Origin: Rhodococcus oryzae
GTDB lineage: Bacteria; Actinomycetota; Actinomycetes; Mycobacteriales; Mycobacteriaceae
Assembly: GCF_005049235.1 (NCBI RefSeq)
Contig: NZ_SUMD01000014.1
Coordinates: 1-64,000 of the forward strand
DNA length: 64,000 nucleotides
Direction of reading: 5' to 3'
Within the stretch, counting starts at the first letter, position 1, and each line of letters opens with the position of its first letter. Of this stretch, positions 55,900-64,000 are shown piece by piece. The position numbers and the translations under genes are program-made. The notes beneath the pieces were generated by a model. The model made no database searches. It was not told where the DNA came from and saw only the letters and a program-made list of their open reading frames with translations.

Positions 55900-58062
55900 A
55901 TGTTCGGGAAACTTGCTCGATTCGTTGTACACAATCCATGGAAAATCATTGCGGCGTGGATCATCGCCGCCGTCGCGGTCGTGGCGCTCGCGCCCACGCT
56001 GACCGACGTGCTCAACAAGGAGCAGTCCGGCTTCCTGCCGGACACCTACGAGTCCATTCAGGCACAGCACCTCGCCGAGGAGCAGTTCGGGAAATCCGAG
56101 GACGCCACGGCGACCATCGTGATCAAGCGCGAGGACGGGCAGCCGCTCTCCGCGGAGGACCAGGCCAAGGTGGAGGGCCTGGCCGGTTCGATCAACGCGA
56201 CCGGTATCGATCGGGTCGTCGTCGCCGAGACCGGACCTCAGGCACTCGCCGAGAACAAGGAAGTCCAGCTGGTCAGCGTCGGACTCCAGGGCATGCCCGA
56301 CGAGAAGCCGGTCGGCGAGGCGGTCAAGGAGATCCGCAAGATCGGCGGCGAGACACTCGCGGACAGCGGCCTGCGGATGTCCGTCACCGGTGATGCCGCC
56401 CTCATGGTCGACAACGAGGAGGCGTTCAAGAACGCCGAGGCGATCATCGGCATCGTCACGGTCCTGCTGATCATCGGGCTGCTGCTGGTCATCTACCGCA
56501 GCCCCGTCGCGGCCCTGCTGCCGATCGTCTCGGTCGGCATCGTCTCGTCCATCGCGCCCGGGATCATCGCCCTGGTCGCGAAGGGCACCGGTCTGCAGGT
56601 CGACCAGTCGCTGCAGATCATCCTGACCGTCGTGCTGTTCGGCGTCGGCACCGACTACATCCTGTTCCTGTTGTTCCGCTTCCGTGAACGGCTGCGGGCG
56701 GGCGAGGAGAAGACCACCGCACTGATCCATGCGGTGGAGCGGGTCGGCGAGGTCATCGCCTCCGCGGCTGGCGCGATCATCGTGGCGTTCTGCGCGCTGC
56801 TGCTCGCGATCTTCGGTGCGTTCCGCAGCCTCGGCCCCGGCCTGGCCATCGGCGTCGGCATCATGGCGCTCGCGTCGCTGACGCTGATCCCCGCGATCGT
56901 GTCGCTGATCGGCACCAAGGTGTTCTGGCCGTCGAAGTCCTGGCAGAAGGAGCCCAAGGGCACCGTCTTCGCCAAGCTCGGCGCGTTCACCGGCCGCCGC
57001 CCCGGCGTGGTCGCACTCGTCTCCGGCGGACTGCTCGTCGTGATGGCGCTGGGCATGCTCGGCTTCAAGACGGACTACGACCAGCTCGGTCAGCTGCCGT
57101 CCACCACGGAGTCGGCACGCGGCATCAAGGACCTGCAGTCCGGGTTCCCCGCGGGCGCACTCAACCCGACGCTGGTGTACCTGCACTCCACGGACGGCTC
57201 CCCGCTTGACCCGGCCGAGGTGGAGCGGGTGGCGAAGGAACTGACCACCTCCACCGGCATCGGCGGCGCCATGCCCGCGAACGAACAGGGCGACCTCGGA
57301 CTGATCTCCAAGGACGGCAGCACCGCGCAGATCAACCTGCTGCTGGAGTACAGCCCGCAATCCAACGAGGCGCTCGACGCGGTCGACCCGCTGCGCGAGG
57401 CAGCGCACGCCGCCGCACCGGAGGGCACCGAGGTGCTGGTCGGCGGGCCCACCGCGGCGTTCACGGACATCCGCGACGCGAACAACCGCGACCTGTCGGT
57501 GATCTTCCCGGTCGCAGGCGTGCTGATCGCGCTGATCCTGGCGCTGCTGCTGCGTTCGCTGGTGGCGCCGCTCTACCTGATGGCCTCGGTGGTGCTGGTG
57601 TTCTTCTCCACCATGGGTGCGACGGCGTTCCTGTTCAGCGTGGTCGGTGATCGGCCGGGCATCTCGTTCTCGCTGCCGATCATGCTGTATCTGTTCGTGG
57701 TGGCGATCGGAACGGACTACAACATCCTGATGATCGCCCGACTCCGCGAGGAGGCACGCGAGGGCCGAAGCCCCAGGGAGGCAGCCCGATTGGCCATCGA
57801 GCACGGCGGGCCCTCGGTCGGTGCGGCGGGCATCATCCTCGCAGGCACCTTCGGGTCGATGATGCTGTCCGGCATCGCCATGATGACCGAGATGGGCTTC
57901 GCGGTGGCGCTGGGCATCCTGCTCTCGTCGTTCGTGATGTCGATGTTCCTGGTGCCCTCGATCACCGCGCTGCTGGGCCACAAGGCCTGGTGGCCCGGCC
58001 ACGGTGACGCCGTCACCGAACACGGCCGTCCCGAGGAGGACCTGGAGCCCGCGCGGGTCTGA
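55900..58062 (+). CDS. MmpL/RND-superfamily transporter
   Basis: A 720-residue protein with twelve membrane segments in two halves (one N-terminal plus five, then one plus five) and two periplasmic loops (about 35-175 and 385-535), the actinobacterial MmpL/HpnN-like design. The proton-relay Asp-Tyr pairs are D252/Y253 (GVGTDYILF) and D606/Y607 (AIGTDYNIL). It exports a lipid or drug using the proton gradient. It is shorter than lipid-exporting MmpL proteins (900 or more residues) and has a short C-terminal tail, so a drug/small-lipid role is possible. ATG 55900 follows GGAGGGG. Confidence 0.93.
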   Translation: MFGKLARFVVHNPWKIIAAWIIAAVAVVALAPTLTDVLNKEQSGFLPDTYESIQAQHLAEEQFGKSEDATATIVIKREDGQPLSAEDQAKVEGLAGSINATGIDRVVVAETGPQALAENKEVQLVSVGLQGMPDEKPVGEAVKEIRKIGGETLADSGLRMSVTGDAALMVDNEEAFKNAEAIIGIVTVLLIIGLLLVIYRSPVAALLPIVSVGIVSSIAPGIIALVAKGTGLQVDQSLQIILTVVLFGVGTDYILFLLFRFRERLRAGEEKTTALIHAVERVGEVIASAAGAIIVAFCALLLAIFGAFRSLGPGLAIGVGIMALASLTLIPAIVSLIGTKVFWPSKSWQKEPKGTVFAKLGAFTGRRPGVVALVSGGLLVVMALGMLGFKTDYDQLGQLPSTTESARGIKDLQSGFPAGALNPTLVYLHSTDGSPLDPAEVERVAKELTTSTGIGGAMPANEQGDLGLISKDGSTAQINLLLEYSPQSNEALDAVDPLREAAHAAAPEGTEVLVGGPTAAFTDIRDANNRDLSVIFPVAGVLIALILALLLRSLVAPLYLMASVVLVFFSTMGATAFLFSVVGDRPGISFSLPIMLYLFVVAIGTDYNILMIARLREEAREGRSPREAARLAIEHGGPSVGAAGIILAGTFGSMMLSGIAMMTEMGFAVALGILLSSFVMSMFLVPSITALLGHKAWWPGHGDAVTEHGRPEEDLEPARV

Positions 58063-58084
58063 CCCCGCCGAGCCGAAAACGACA

Positions 58085-58126
58085 CAGGGCCCGCCCTTTC
58101 CGTCATCACGGAAAGGGCGGGCCCTG
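58085..58126. terminator. 19-bp perfect bidirectional terminator
   Basis: CAGGGCCCGCCCTTTCCGT at 58085-58103 pairs exactly with 58108-58126 around a 4-base loop, between the convergent MmpL-type and lipoprotein genes. Confidence 0.9.
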
Positions 58127-58142
58127 CTCGTTGTCGAAGGGA

Positions 58143-58607
58143 CTAGCTGGCCCAGGCGGCCCGGTGGCTGTCGGCCGGCTGTGCCGGATCCCAGTTCTCG
58201 GCCTGGAAGTTGGTCGTGTGGACGGAGTCGCCGCCGACCTCCGTGACGGTCAGCACCCCGATCATGGAACCGAGCAGCGACGGCTTCGCGGTCACGGCGA
58301 TCGCGGAGGCGGTGTCCTTGAGCGCATCGCCGTCGAGGTCGCTCGCGCAGACCCGGACCGTGAGATCCACGGTCGACGGGGTCTGTCCGCTGTTCAGCTT
58401 GGTGACGGCACCGTCGACGGTGACGCCGGAGGGCAACGTCGCGGACTTCGCGATCACGGTCGCGGTGGGATCGTCGGCGCTGGCGTCGCCGGGGCAGGTT
58501 GCGGTGGGAGCGGCGGAGGCCTCGGCCGCGGACGAGGTGTCCTCGGAGCTGCAGCCGGCAAGAAGGAGAGTGGCCCCGAGTGCGAGGGCGGTCACAGTGC
58601 GTTTCAC
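58143..58607 (-). CDS. Small lipoprotein of unknown function
   Basis: A 154-residue protein with a lipoprotein signal: KR at the start, a hydrophobic core and lipobox LLAGC ending at Cys19. An Ala/Ser/Thr linker follows to about residue 37, then a domain with a beta-rich pattern and two cysteines (TCPGD and RVCASD) that could form a disulfide. The last residues include NFQAENWDPAQ. I do not recognise the family. GTG 58607 is chosen because it places the signal first; a longer frame runs into the divergent gene. Confidence 0.75.
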   Translation of the reverse strand: MKRTVTALALGATLLLAGCSSEDTSSAAEASAAPTATCPGDASADDPTATVIAKSATLPSGVTVDGAVTKLNSGQTPSTVDLTVRVCASDLDGDALKDTASAIAVTAKPSLLGSMIGVLTVTEVGGDSVHTTNFQAENWDPAQPADSHRAAWAS

Positions 58608-58698
58608 CCGGTCATTGTGGATGCAAATGTCGGCGCCCGCATCACGGGGGGTGAACATTCGGTGACAGCGTCCCGTATCGCAGGTCACACTGCTCTTC

Positions 58699-59598
58699 AT
58701 GTGGGAATCCCTGCCGGAATGGTGGAACTCGCTGCCGGCGCCGCTGCGCGACCCGGTCGCCTTCGCCATCCCCTTCTTCGTCCTGTTCCTCGCCCTGGAA
58801 TGGGCAGCGGCCCGGTACCTCGCCGCTCCTGAGATGAGTGCGGACGGGCGGGCTCATCCCCCGCGCGGCGGCTACGACGCAACGGACGCGCGGACCAGCA
58901 TCTCGATGGGCGCGGTGTCGGTGCTGACCAGCGCGGCATGGAAGGCGCTCGCCCTGGTCGGGTACGCCGCGATCTACGCGTACCTGGCGCCGTGGCACCT
59001 GCCTGCGGACGCCTGGTACACCTGGGTGATCCTGATCGTCGGCGTCGACCTGTTGTTCTACTGGTATCACCGGATCGCCCACCGCACCCGGATCGTGTGG
59101 GCCACCCATCAGGCGCACCATTCCAGTGAGTACTTCAACTTCGCGACCGCACTGCGCCAGAAGTGGAACAACAGCGGCGAGATCCTGATGTGGATCCCGT
59201 TGCCGCTCATCGGAATCCCGCCGTGGATGGTCTTCGTCGGGTTCTCGATCAACCTGGTGTACCAGTTCTTCGTGCACACCGAGCGGGTTGACCGGCTACC
59301 CCGACCGTTCGAGTTGGTGTTCAATACGCCGTCGCACCACCGGGTTCATCACGGCTGCGACCCCGCGTATCTCGACAAGAACTACGCGGGCATCCTGATC
59401 ATCTGGGACCGCATGTTCGGCACCTTCACTCCCGAGACGCATCGGCCCACCTACGGGCTGACCACACCGGTGCGCACCCACAACATCCTCACGCTGCAGG
59501 GACACGAGTACGCCGCCATCGGCCGCGACGTGCGTGCCGCCAGGTCGTGGCGGGAGCGATTGGGGTACGTGTTCGGCCCGCCGGGATGGACCCCCTGA
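58699..59598 (+). CDS. Fatty acid hydroxylase / sterol desaturase superfamily protein
   Basis: A 299-residue membrane di-iron protein with the eight-His signature: HRIAH at 124-128, HQAHH at 137-141, H193 in FFVHTER, and HHRVHH at 213-218. Four hydrophobic segments surround these boxes. Members hydroxylate or desaturate sterols, carotenoids or lipid chains, or cleave alkylglycerol ethers; the WHxxH-free pattern and length resemble the alkylglycerol-monooxygenase-like branch. Its exact substrate is open. ATG 58699 is the first residue; the ribosome site is weak. Confidence 0.92.
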   Translation: MWESLPEWWNSLPAPLRDPVAFAIPFFVLFLALEWAAARYLAAPEMSADGRAHPPRGGYDATDARTSISMGAVSVLTSAAWKALALVGYAAIYAYLAPWHLPADAWYTWVILIVGVDLLFYWYHRIAHRTRIVWATHQAHHSSEYFNFATALRQKWNNSGEILMWIPLPLIGIPPWMVFVGFSINLVYQFFVHTERVDRLPRPFELVFNTPSHHRVHHGCDPAYLDKNYAGILIIWDRMFGTFTPETHRPTYGLTTPVRTHNILTLQGHEYAAIGRDVRAARSWRERLGYVFGPPGWTP

Positions 59599-59641
59599 CA
59601 CCACCGCCCGGGGATGGCCCGCGTCACACTTCACGTGTTAA

Positions 59642-59657
59642 CTTACTCAAAAGTAAG
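59642..59657. promoter_or_regulatory. Palindrome CTTACT-CAAA-AGTAAG upstream of the secreted lipase
   Basis: A perfect 6-4-6 palindrome 23 bp before ATG 59681, in the most A/T-rich stretch of the region. It probably overlaps the promoter and could bind a TetR-type regulator. Confidence 0.55.
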
Positions 59658-59680
59658 AACGCGCGGCGACGGGGGAACCG

Positions 59681-60643
59681 ATGGCAATCCGAGATCGAGG
59701 TCTGCGGGCGGGCATGGCGCTGATCGGCCTACTGGCCGCCGTCACAGCCGGGACCGGCGCCGCGGCAGCCGAACCGGCGAGCGGTCCGCTTCCCGTCCCC
59801 TTCGACCTCGGCGCCGGGCTCCGAGCCCTGCCCTTCCCCGAGGTGGTGCCGCCGGGCGCGAACGATCCGACCTGCCGCCCGTCCGCCGCCCACCCGAACC
59901 CGGTGGTCCTGGTGAACCCGACCTTCGCGACGCAGGCGACCGCGTGGCAGGCAGGCGCGCCCTACCTGCGCAACAACGGCTACTGCGTCTACACGTTCAA
60001 CTTCGGCAACCCCGTCTGGGTGTCGGAGATCCCCGTCCAGGCGCTCGGCGACATCCGCGAATCGGCGCGAGTGCTGTCCGGCACCGTCGATCGGGTGCTC
60101 GCGGCCACCGGCGCAACGAAGGTGGACCTCGTCGGCCACTCCCAGGGCGGCGGGGTGCTCTCGCACTACTACCTCAACGCCCTCGGCGGAGATCAGAAGG
60201 TGGACAAGCAGATCGGGATCTCGCCGAGCGCCCACGGCACCACGCTCAGCGGGGGCGTCTATGTCCGCAGCCTCGTCCCGCCGGTGGGCCGCACCCTCTA
60301 CGACGTGGTCACCGGACTCACCCCGGCCCTCACCCAGCAGGCATCGGGTTCCGAGCTGATGGCGCAGACCTACGGCAACGGTGACACCAGGCCAGGTGTC
60401 CGGTACACGACGATCGTGACCGAGTACGACGAGGTGGTGACCCCGTACACCGAGCAGTTCCTCACGGGCTCGAACGTCACGAACATCCTGCTGCAGGACG
60501 GCTGCGAGGCGGACAGGTCCGAACACCTCTCGTCGCTCTACAGCGAAAGGGCCTGGCGGTTCGTGCTCAATGCCCTCGATCCGGATCACCAGACTCCGGT
60601 GCCGTGCTTCCCCGTCGACCCGTTCTTCCCGAACGTGAAGTAG
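59681..60643 (+). CDS. Secreted class 2-type lipase
   Basis: A 320-residue exported lipase. The signal peptide covers about 1-31 (RAGMALIGLLAAVTAGTGAAAA). The mature part has VVLVNPTFA as the oxyanion region, nucleophile S154 in VGHSQGGG, an Asp in TEYDEVVTPY and a His in SEHLSSL, as in the Bacillus-type lipase class 2 family found in Streptomyces and Nocardia. Two Cys pairs (C65/C102 and near 276/303) could form disulfides. ATG 59681 follows GGGGG. It has a palindrome at its promoter, so regulated expression is likely. It probably releases fatty acids from external lipids. Confidence 0.9.
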   Translation: MAIRDRGLRAGMALIGLLAAVTAGTGAAAAEPASGPLPVPFDLGAGLRALPFPEVVPPGANDPTCRPSAAHPNPVVLVNPTFATQATAWQAGAPYLRNNGYCVYTFNFGNPVWVSEIPVQALGDIRESARVLSGTVDRVLAATGATKVDLVGHSQGGGVLSHYYLNALGGDQKVDKQIGISPSAHGTTLSGGVYVRSLVPPVGRTLYDVVTGLTPALTQQASGSELMAQTYGNGDTRPGVRYTTIVTEYDEVVTPYTEQFLTGSNVTNILLQDGCEADRSEHLSSLYSERAWRFVLNALDPDHQTPVPCFPVDPFFPNVK

Positions 60644-60648
60644 GAGGT

Positions 60649-61434
60649 TCAGCCGCCGCCCTCGACCGCGATCGCGGCCCCGCCGCCGAGCAGCGTGGTC
60701 GCCGTCAGACCGAACATCCGATGGAACGCGTCGCTGAAATGCGAGGGGCTCGCGAAGCCGGCGTCGACGGCGGCGCGGGTGAGGTCCGAGCCCTTCGACA
60801 CCGCCGTCGCAACGTGCAGCATCCGGGCCCACAACCGGTAGCGCCGGAAGCTGGTCCCGGTCTCCGCGGCGAACAGCCGGAGGAAGTACGGCGTCGACAG
60901 GTGCGTGTCGCGGGCGAACTCCGAAGCGGTGACCGGCGCGCCTGGCTGCGCGCGGATCGTCCGGATCACCCCGTCGATCCGCTCGTCGACGGGCCCTTGG
61001 ACCGGGCCGGACGCCGCGTTCAGGATGCGGCCTGCGTCGAGGGCCGGGCCTCCGCAGAGCCCGACCAGCTCCGCTTCGGCCCGGTGCCCGCTCCCGAACC
61101 CGCTCTCCGCCGCGGCCATCCGCTCTAGGCACCCGTCCGCCCGCGCGGAGCCGGGGTCGAAGTAGCAGAACAACATTCGCTCCCCCGTCGCGACGATCTG
61201 GTGCGTCGTCCGCGGCGGGACGAGCACCGATCGGTGCAGCACATCGGCGCTCCCGTCCACCCGCAGGATCAGCGGCGCGTCCACGCCGACCGCCAGGCAG
61301 TACACCGCCGTCGAGTGCGGGTCCAGCCGCAGCGAGGGGCCGAGATAGACAGCGTGCCCGTAACCGACCCACAGCGCGGGCGCCGGGGTGACAGCGCACG
61401 TTTCTGGAAGCGGCGACCGGTCCACAACCGCCAT
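60649..61434 (-). CDS. AraC-family regulator
   Basis: A 261-residue protein with an N-terminal cupin-like sensing domain (PHSTAVYCLAVGVDAPLILRVDG, LVPPRTTHQI) and a C-terminal AraC DNA-binding domain from about 165 with two helix-turn-helix units (VTASEFARDTHLSTPYFLRLF and LTRAAVDAGFASPSHFSDAFHRMFG). ATG 61434 is the likely start. It is divergent from the small membrane protein gene at 61468, 33 bp away, which is the most probable target. It converges on the lipase gene with a 5-bp gap. Confidence 0.9.
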   Translation of the reverse strand: MAVVDRSPLPETCAVTPAPALWVGYGHAVYLGPSLRLDPHSTAVYCLAVGVDAPLILRVDGSADVLHRSVLVPPRTTHQIVATGERMLFCYFDPGSARADGCLERMAAAESGFGSGHRAEAELVGLCGGPALDAGRILNAASGPVQGPVDERIDGVIRTIRAQPGAPVTASEFARDTHLSTPYFLRLFAAETGTSFRRYRLWARMLHVATAVSKGSDLTRAAVDAGFASPSHFSDAFHRMFGLTATTLLGGGAAIAVEGGG

Positions 61435-61467
61435 GCTGACACAACAACCACCACGGAAGGGGCAGCC

Positions 61468-61860
61468 ATGTGGGCCGATCGGATCGCACGGGCATTGTTG
61501 GTCGGGGTCGGACTGGTCAACCTGGCACCCGGGGCCGCGGCGCTGTCGGCGTCGCGGGTCGAGTCCCTCTACGGAGTGCGGGTGGGCGACGCCGACCTGG
61601 AGCTGCTGCTGCGCCACCGCGCCGCGCTGCTGGCGATCGTCGGCGGCGGGCTGCTGGCGGGCACGTTCGTGCCGTCGATCCGGGTCCCCACCGTCGCCGC
61701 CGCCGCGACGAGCATGGGCAGCTACGTCGCGCTGACCGCGGCGGTGGGACCGACGAACCCGCAGTCGTCGCGGGTGCGCGCGGTGGACGTGGGCGCACTG
61801 GCGGCGCTGGCCGTCGCGGTTGGTCTCGGGTCCCGTTCGCTCAGGCCCGCCGCAGGCTGA
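61468..61860 (+). CDS. Small four-segment membrane protein
   Basis: A 130-residue hydrophobic protein with four predicted membrane segments (about 6-25, 48-67, 72-92 and 105-123) and the conserved-looking RVESLYGVRVGDADLELLLRHRA between the first two. It resembles DUF4345-type phosphopantetheine-adenylyltransferase-misnamed membrane proteins of actinobacteria; no role is known. ATG 61468 follows GGAAGGGG. It is divergent from the AraC gene, and its last 20 bases overlap the end of the YceI gene on the other strand. Confidence 0.8.
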   Translation: MWADRIARALLVGVGLVNLAPGAAALSASRVESLYGVRVGDADLELLLRHRAALLAIVGGGLLAGTFVPSIRVPTVAAAATSMGSYVALTAAVGPTNPQSSRVRAVDVGALAALAVAVGLGSRSLRPAAG

Positions 61861-62527
61861 CCAGGAAGTCGACGGTCCCGGACCCGTCGACCGTGACGAA
61901 CCCCAGCGACGGGGGCTGCACGCCGAAGTCGGTCCACGTGACCGGGATGCTGCCCGAGGCCACCAGCGCATCGCCCGACCGGAGCACCTCGACGTCGACG
62001 GTGACCGGCCGGGCGACCCCCTTGATCGTGAGGGTTCCTGTCGCGGTGACGGTTCCGCTGGTGCCGTCGACCGGAAGGCCGGACAGGTCCACCGGTCCGT
62101 CGAGGACGAAGGTGGCGGTGGGGAATTCGTCGGTCGACATCACTCGTCCGTCGAACTGCCCGTCACGGCGGGAGTCGTCGGTGGCGATGGACGCGACCTG
62201 CACGGTGATCTCGCCCGCGGTCAGCTTCTCGGCCTCGACGGTCGCCGAGCCGCTCACCTCCCCGGTGGAGCCGACCACGGTGACGCTGGCGCCGTTGAGG
62301 ATCTCGTGCACCGTGTAGCCGGCGGCGGTCTCGTTCGGCGGGAGGCCCGCGTAGACCACCCACTGCCCGTTCACATCCCCGGTGGCGGGCTCGGCGCCGG
62401 AGGTGGACACCGAGGCGGCGGGCGCGTCGTCCTCGGCGATCCAGGTGCCGTACACCCACGGCCCCACGACGAGCGCGAGCACCGCGACGACCGCGATCCC
62501 ACCGAGTACCCACCAGCGTCTGCTCAT
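61841..62527 (-). CDS. Membrane-anchored YceI-family protein
   Basis: A 228-residue protein with an N-terminal membrane anchor (about 5-27) and a YceI lipocalin-like domain from about 52: YTVHEIL near the start, FPTATFVLDGPVDLSGL, and TLTIKGVARPVTVDVEV at about 166-182 are the family's usual signatures. YceI domains bind isoprenoid or other lipids in a beta-barrel. The anchor places it outside the cytoplasmic membrane. ATG 62527 is the natural start. It overlaps the convergent gene by 20 bp. Confidence 0.92.
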   Translation of the reverse strand: MSRRWWVLGGIAVVAVLALVVGPWVYGTWIAEDDAPAASVSTSGAEPATGDVNGQWVVYAGLPPNETAAGYTVHEILNGASVTVVGSTGEVSGSATVEAEKLTAGEITVQVASIATDDSRRDGQFDGRVMSTDEFPTATFVLDGPVDLSGLPVDGTSGTVTATGTLTIKGVARPVTVDVEVLRSGDALVASGSIPVTWTDFGVQPPSLGFVTVDGSGTVDFLVSLRRA

Positions 62528-62567
62528 GTCGGGGACAGTACTGACCTCCCGCGCGCTCCGCAGGGTG

Positions 62568-63059
62568 TCAGTTCACCGCGCCGAAGCGCTTGCGGGTGTC
62601 CCGGACGAAGCTCGCGAACAGCGCCTTGTTGACCGGCAGCGCGAGCCGGACCGGCAGCCCGAAGCCGCGACGCGGGGTGAACGCGAAGGTCCAGACGAAG
62701 CGGCAGCCCGTCGGCGTCGGCTCGACCCGGTAGTCCTCGGCAAACGATCGGAACAGCGGGACGTTGGCCTGTTTCACGTAGAACGCGTGCCGCCGTTGCT
62801 CCTCGTCCCAGACGAAGAACTGCTCGCGCAGCTGCATGAAGCCGCCTGCCGCCTTGGCGACCCTGGTGGTCGCCGTGCTGTGTGGGGCCGCCGAGGTGTA
62901 GTGCACGTCGAGCAGCCGGCACCACGACAGCGGCTCGGCGCCGGTCAACCCCCGCCACACCTCGTCCGCCCCGGCGCGCAGATCCATCCCGTAGGTGTAG
63001 ACGAAATCCGCGGTCTCGAAATAGGAATCGTCGATCGGATCGAGGTCGAACCAGTGCAT
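62568..63059 (-). CDS. SRPBCC/polyketide-cyclase-like protein
   Basis: A 163-residue protein with an SRPBCC-like layout: an N-terminal strand (YTYGMDLRAGADEVWRGL), then alternating strands including RRHAFYVKQ and GCRFVWTFAF, and a long C-terminal helix (NKALFASFVRDTRKRFG). Such domains bind hydrophobic ligands. ATG 63059 gives a compact N-terminus; a longer frame to 63176 runs into the divergent TetR gene. It may be regulated by that TetR, with which it shares a 110-bp promoter region. Confidence 0.8.
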   Translation of the reverse strand: MHWFDLDPIDDSYFETADFVYTYGMDLRAGADEVWRGLTGAEPLSWCRLLDVHYTSAAPHSTATTRVAKAAGGFMQLREQFFVWDEEQRRHAFYVKQANVPLFRSFAEDYRVEPTPTGCRFVWTFAFTPRRGFGLPVRLALPVNKALFASFVRDTRKRFGAVN

Positions 63060-63093
63060 GGTCGCTCGCTTTCGCTCGAGGGCCCGCCGATTG

Positions 63094-63105
63094 TGTCGCG
63101 CGACA
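63094..63105. promoter_or_regulatory. Perfect 12-bp palindrome TGTCGCGCGACA between SRPBCC and TetR genes
   Basis: It is centred in the 110-bp divergent region. A direct repeat CTCGAGGGCC flanks it (63075-63084 and 63109-63118). Either element may be the binding site of the TetR protein encoded at 63170. Confidence 0.45.
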
Positions 63106-63169
63106 TGTCTCGAGGGCCGACAGTACCGAACTATGATGACCGACATAGGCAGCAAGGGAGAACAAGCAC

Positions 63170-63754
63170 GTGACACAACGCCCCACGGCCCGCGACCGGA
63201 TGCTCACGAGCGCCATCGCCCTCTTCCGCGAGCGGGGCATCGACGCAACCTCCTTCGCCGATGTCATCGAGCGCGCCGAGGCCCCGCGCGGGTCGATCTA
63301 CCACCACTTCCCCGGCGGGAAGACCCAGCTGGCCGAGGAGGCCACCCGCACGGCGGGCGGCCTGATGGAGACGCTGATCGAGTCGAGCCTCGCGCAGGGC
63401 GGTCCGTCCGAGACCCTGGCGCGGCTCATCGGCATGTTCCGTCGGCAGCTGCTGGACTCGGACTTCCGGTCGGGTTGCCCGGTGGCCGCGGGCGCACTGG
63501 AGAGCGGGGACTTCGCGGCCGTGCGGGAGATCGCAGGCGAGAGCTTCACCGCCTGGGAGGACGCCATCGCGGCCGCCCTCGTCGAGCGTGGCGTGCCCTC
63601 GGCCCGCGCCGAGTCCCTGGCGACCACCGCCGTCACCGCCATCGAGGGGGCGCTGCTCGTGGCAAGGGCGCAGCGCAGCGTGGCGGCCCTCGACCGCGTC
63701 GGCGCCGAGCTGTCCGGGTTGATCGACACGGCGGTGGACACGGCCCGGCGGTGA
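63170..63754 (+). CDS. TetR-family regulator (LmrA/YxaF type)
   Basis: A 194-residue TetR protein. The helix-turn-helix is TSFADVIERAEAPRGSIYHHFPGGKTQLAEEA at about 27-58; the PRGSIYHHFPGGK stretch is the mark of the LmrA/YxaF subgroup, whose members often sense flavonoids or drugs. The C-terminal domain includes FRSGCPVAAGALES, also typical. GTG 63170 follows AAGGGAGAA. It is divergent from the SRPBCC gene and probably controls it and itself. Confidence 0.93.
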   Translation: MTQRPTARDRMLTSAIALFRERGIDATSFADVIERAEAPRGSIYHHFPGGKTQLAEEATRTAGGLMETLIESSLAQGGPSETLARLIGMFRRQLLDSDFRSGCPVAAGALESGDFAAVREIAGESFTAWEDAIAAALVERGVPSARAESLATTAVTAIEGALLVARAQRSVAALDRVGAELSGLIDTAVDTARR

Positions 63755-63761
63755 GAACCCG

Positions 63762-64000
63762 CTAGCTGGAGCCCTGCCCGTTCCCATTCTTGACGGGGAA
63801 CAGACTTCGTGCGATGACCAGCAGGATGCCGATGACCTCCACGACCGAAGCAGTCAGCCACGCGATCATCACCTGGGAATTGGGGTTCTCCCGGTTGACG
63901 AAGAGATACACCCCGAAGAACACATTCGACATGAGGAGTTGCGCTCCGACAAAGATGGTCGACCAGAGTGCAAGGCGCTTCCGAAGCTTGATGTCCTGTT
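63762..64000 (-). CDS. C-terminal part of a small membrane protein (truncated by window edge)
   Basis: On the minus strand an open frame enters from the right edge and stops at 63762-63764, giving 79 residues. It shows two membrane segments (LALWSTIFVGAQLLMSNVFF and AWLTASVVEVIGILLVIARS) joined by a short NRENPNSQ loop, and a polar Gly/Asn/Ser tail. Its base use is less G/C-rich than its neighbours. I do not recognise the family. Confidence 0.6.
   Translation of the reverse strand, partial: QDIKLRKRLALWSTIFVGAQLLMSNVFFGVYLFVNRENPNSQVMIAWLTASVVEVIGILLVIARSLFPVKNGNGQGSS

Noticed and set aside
55813-58023. 736-residue open frame on the minus strand opposite the MmpL-type gene
   Set aside because: His/Asp/Gln/Arg-rich shadow frame; the plus-strand protein has membrane segments and both Asp-Tyr pairs.

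Overview
The window is 64 kb of high-GC DNA from a mycolic-acid actinobacterium (order Mycobacteriales, the Rhodococcus/Nocardia/Tsukamurella/Mycobacterium side). Evidence: GTG starts and leaderless promoters are common; there is an MmpL-type RND protein, a mycobacterial-type integration host factor, an actinobacterial sulfur leader peptide, and murT/gatD. Gene order also recalls the M. tuberculosis Rv3712-Rv3722c block: murT-gatD, recR-ybaB, amidase, SRPBCC, FAD oxidoreductase, CFA-type methyltransferase, dnaX, aspartate aminotransferase, SRP RNA and tRNA-Ser, here split by lineage-specific insertions. The exact genus cannot be read from the sequence alone. No transposase, integrase, phage gene or CRISPR array was seen.

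Layout. 0-12.8 kb: end of an unknown gene, a DMT permease, the lipid II amidation pair murT-gatD, a secreted PtpB-like phosphatase, small DinB and VOC proteins, a secreted lipase, recR-ybaB, a zinc amidase, and a flavin oxidoreductase/methyltransferase pair that probably modifies unsaturated fatty acyl chains. 12.8-23 kb (inserted relative to Rv37xx): an SDR lacking its catalytic Tyr followed by IclR, AraC plus VOC, a lipoprotein hydrolase, fadA-fadB beta-oxidation genes with a KstR-like operator upstream, an acyl-ACP desaturase, an esterase, and a solitary mIHF gene. 23-29.6 kb: dnaX, an Amt ammonium transporter with an altered twin-His pair, a membrane alpha/beta hydrolase and a small exported protein. 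29.8-38.5 kb: a TetR regulator divergent from a tight six-gene catabolic operon (flavin monooxygenase, serine esterase, Zn-alcohol dehydrogenase, acyl-CoA ligase, D-aminoacylase-like amidohydrolase, SDR).

38.6-43.1 kb: an HhH-GPD protein, a DUF5701-like protein, aspartate aminotransferase, 4.5S SRP RNA, tRNA-Ser(GGA), and then the most striking feature. Two tandem micro-genes (40 and 42 residues) have duplicated promoters, strong ribosome sites and their own terminator hairpins. Their acidic, signal-less, amphipathic products resemble the mycoloylated PorA/PorH cell-wall channel peptides of corynebacteria. 43.2-49.6 kb: gluQ, a YhhQ-type queuosine-precursor transporter and a divergent tgt are scattered among other genes and suggest queuosine salvage. 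49.6-55.2 kb: a heterodimeric ABC exporter, an Rrf2 regulator, and ssuD behind a 24-residue cysteine-type leader peptide. 55.2-64 kb: divergent TetR/MmpL around a perfect operator, a lipoprotein, a fatty-acid-hydroxylase-family protein, a secreted lipase, AraC, YceI, SRPBCC and TetR genes, and the end of a small membrane protein.

Lipid and envelope metabolism dominates: fatty acid modification, desaturation, beta-oxidation, lipases, mycolate-type export and candidate channel peptides. Housekeeping genes (dnaX, recR, SRP RNA, aspartate aminotransferase) form the conserved scaffold. All identifications rest on motifs, lengths and context read directly; no database search was run.
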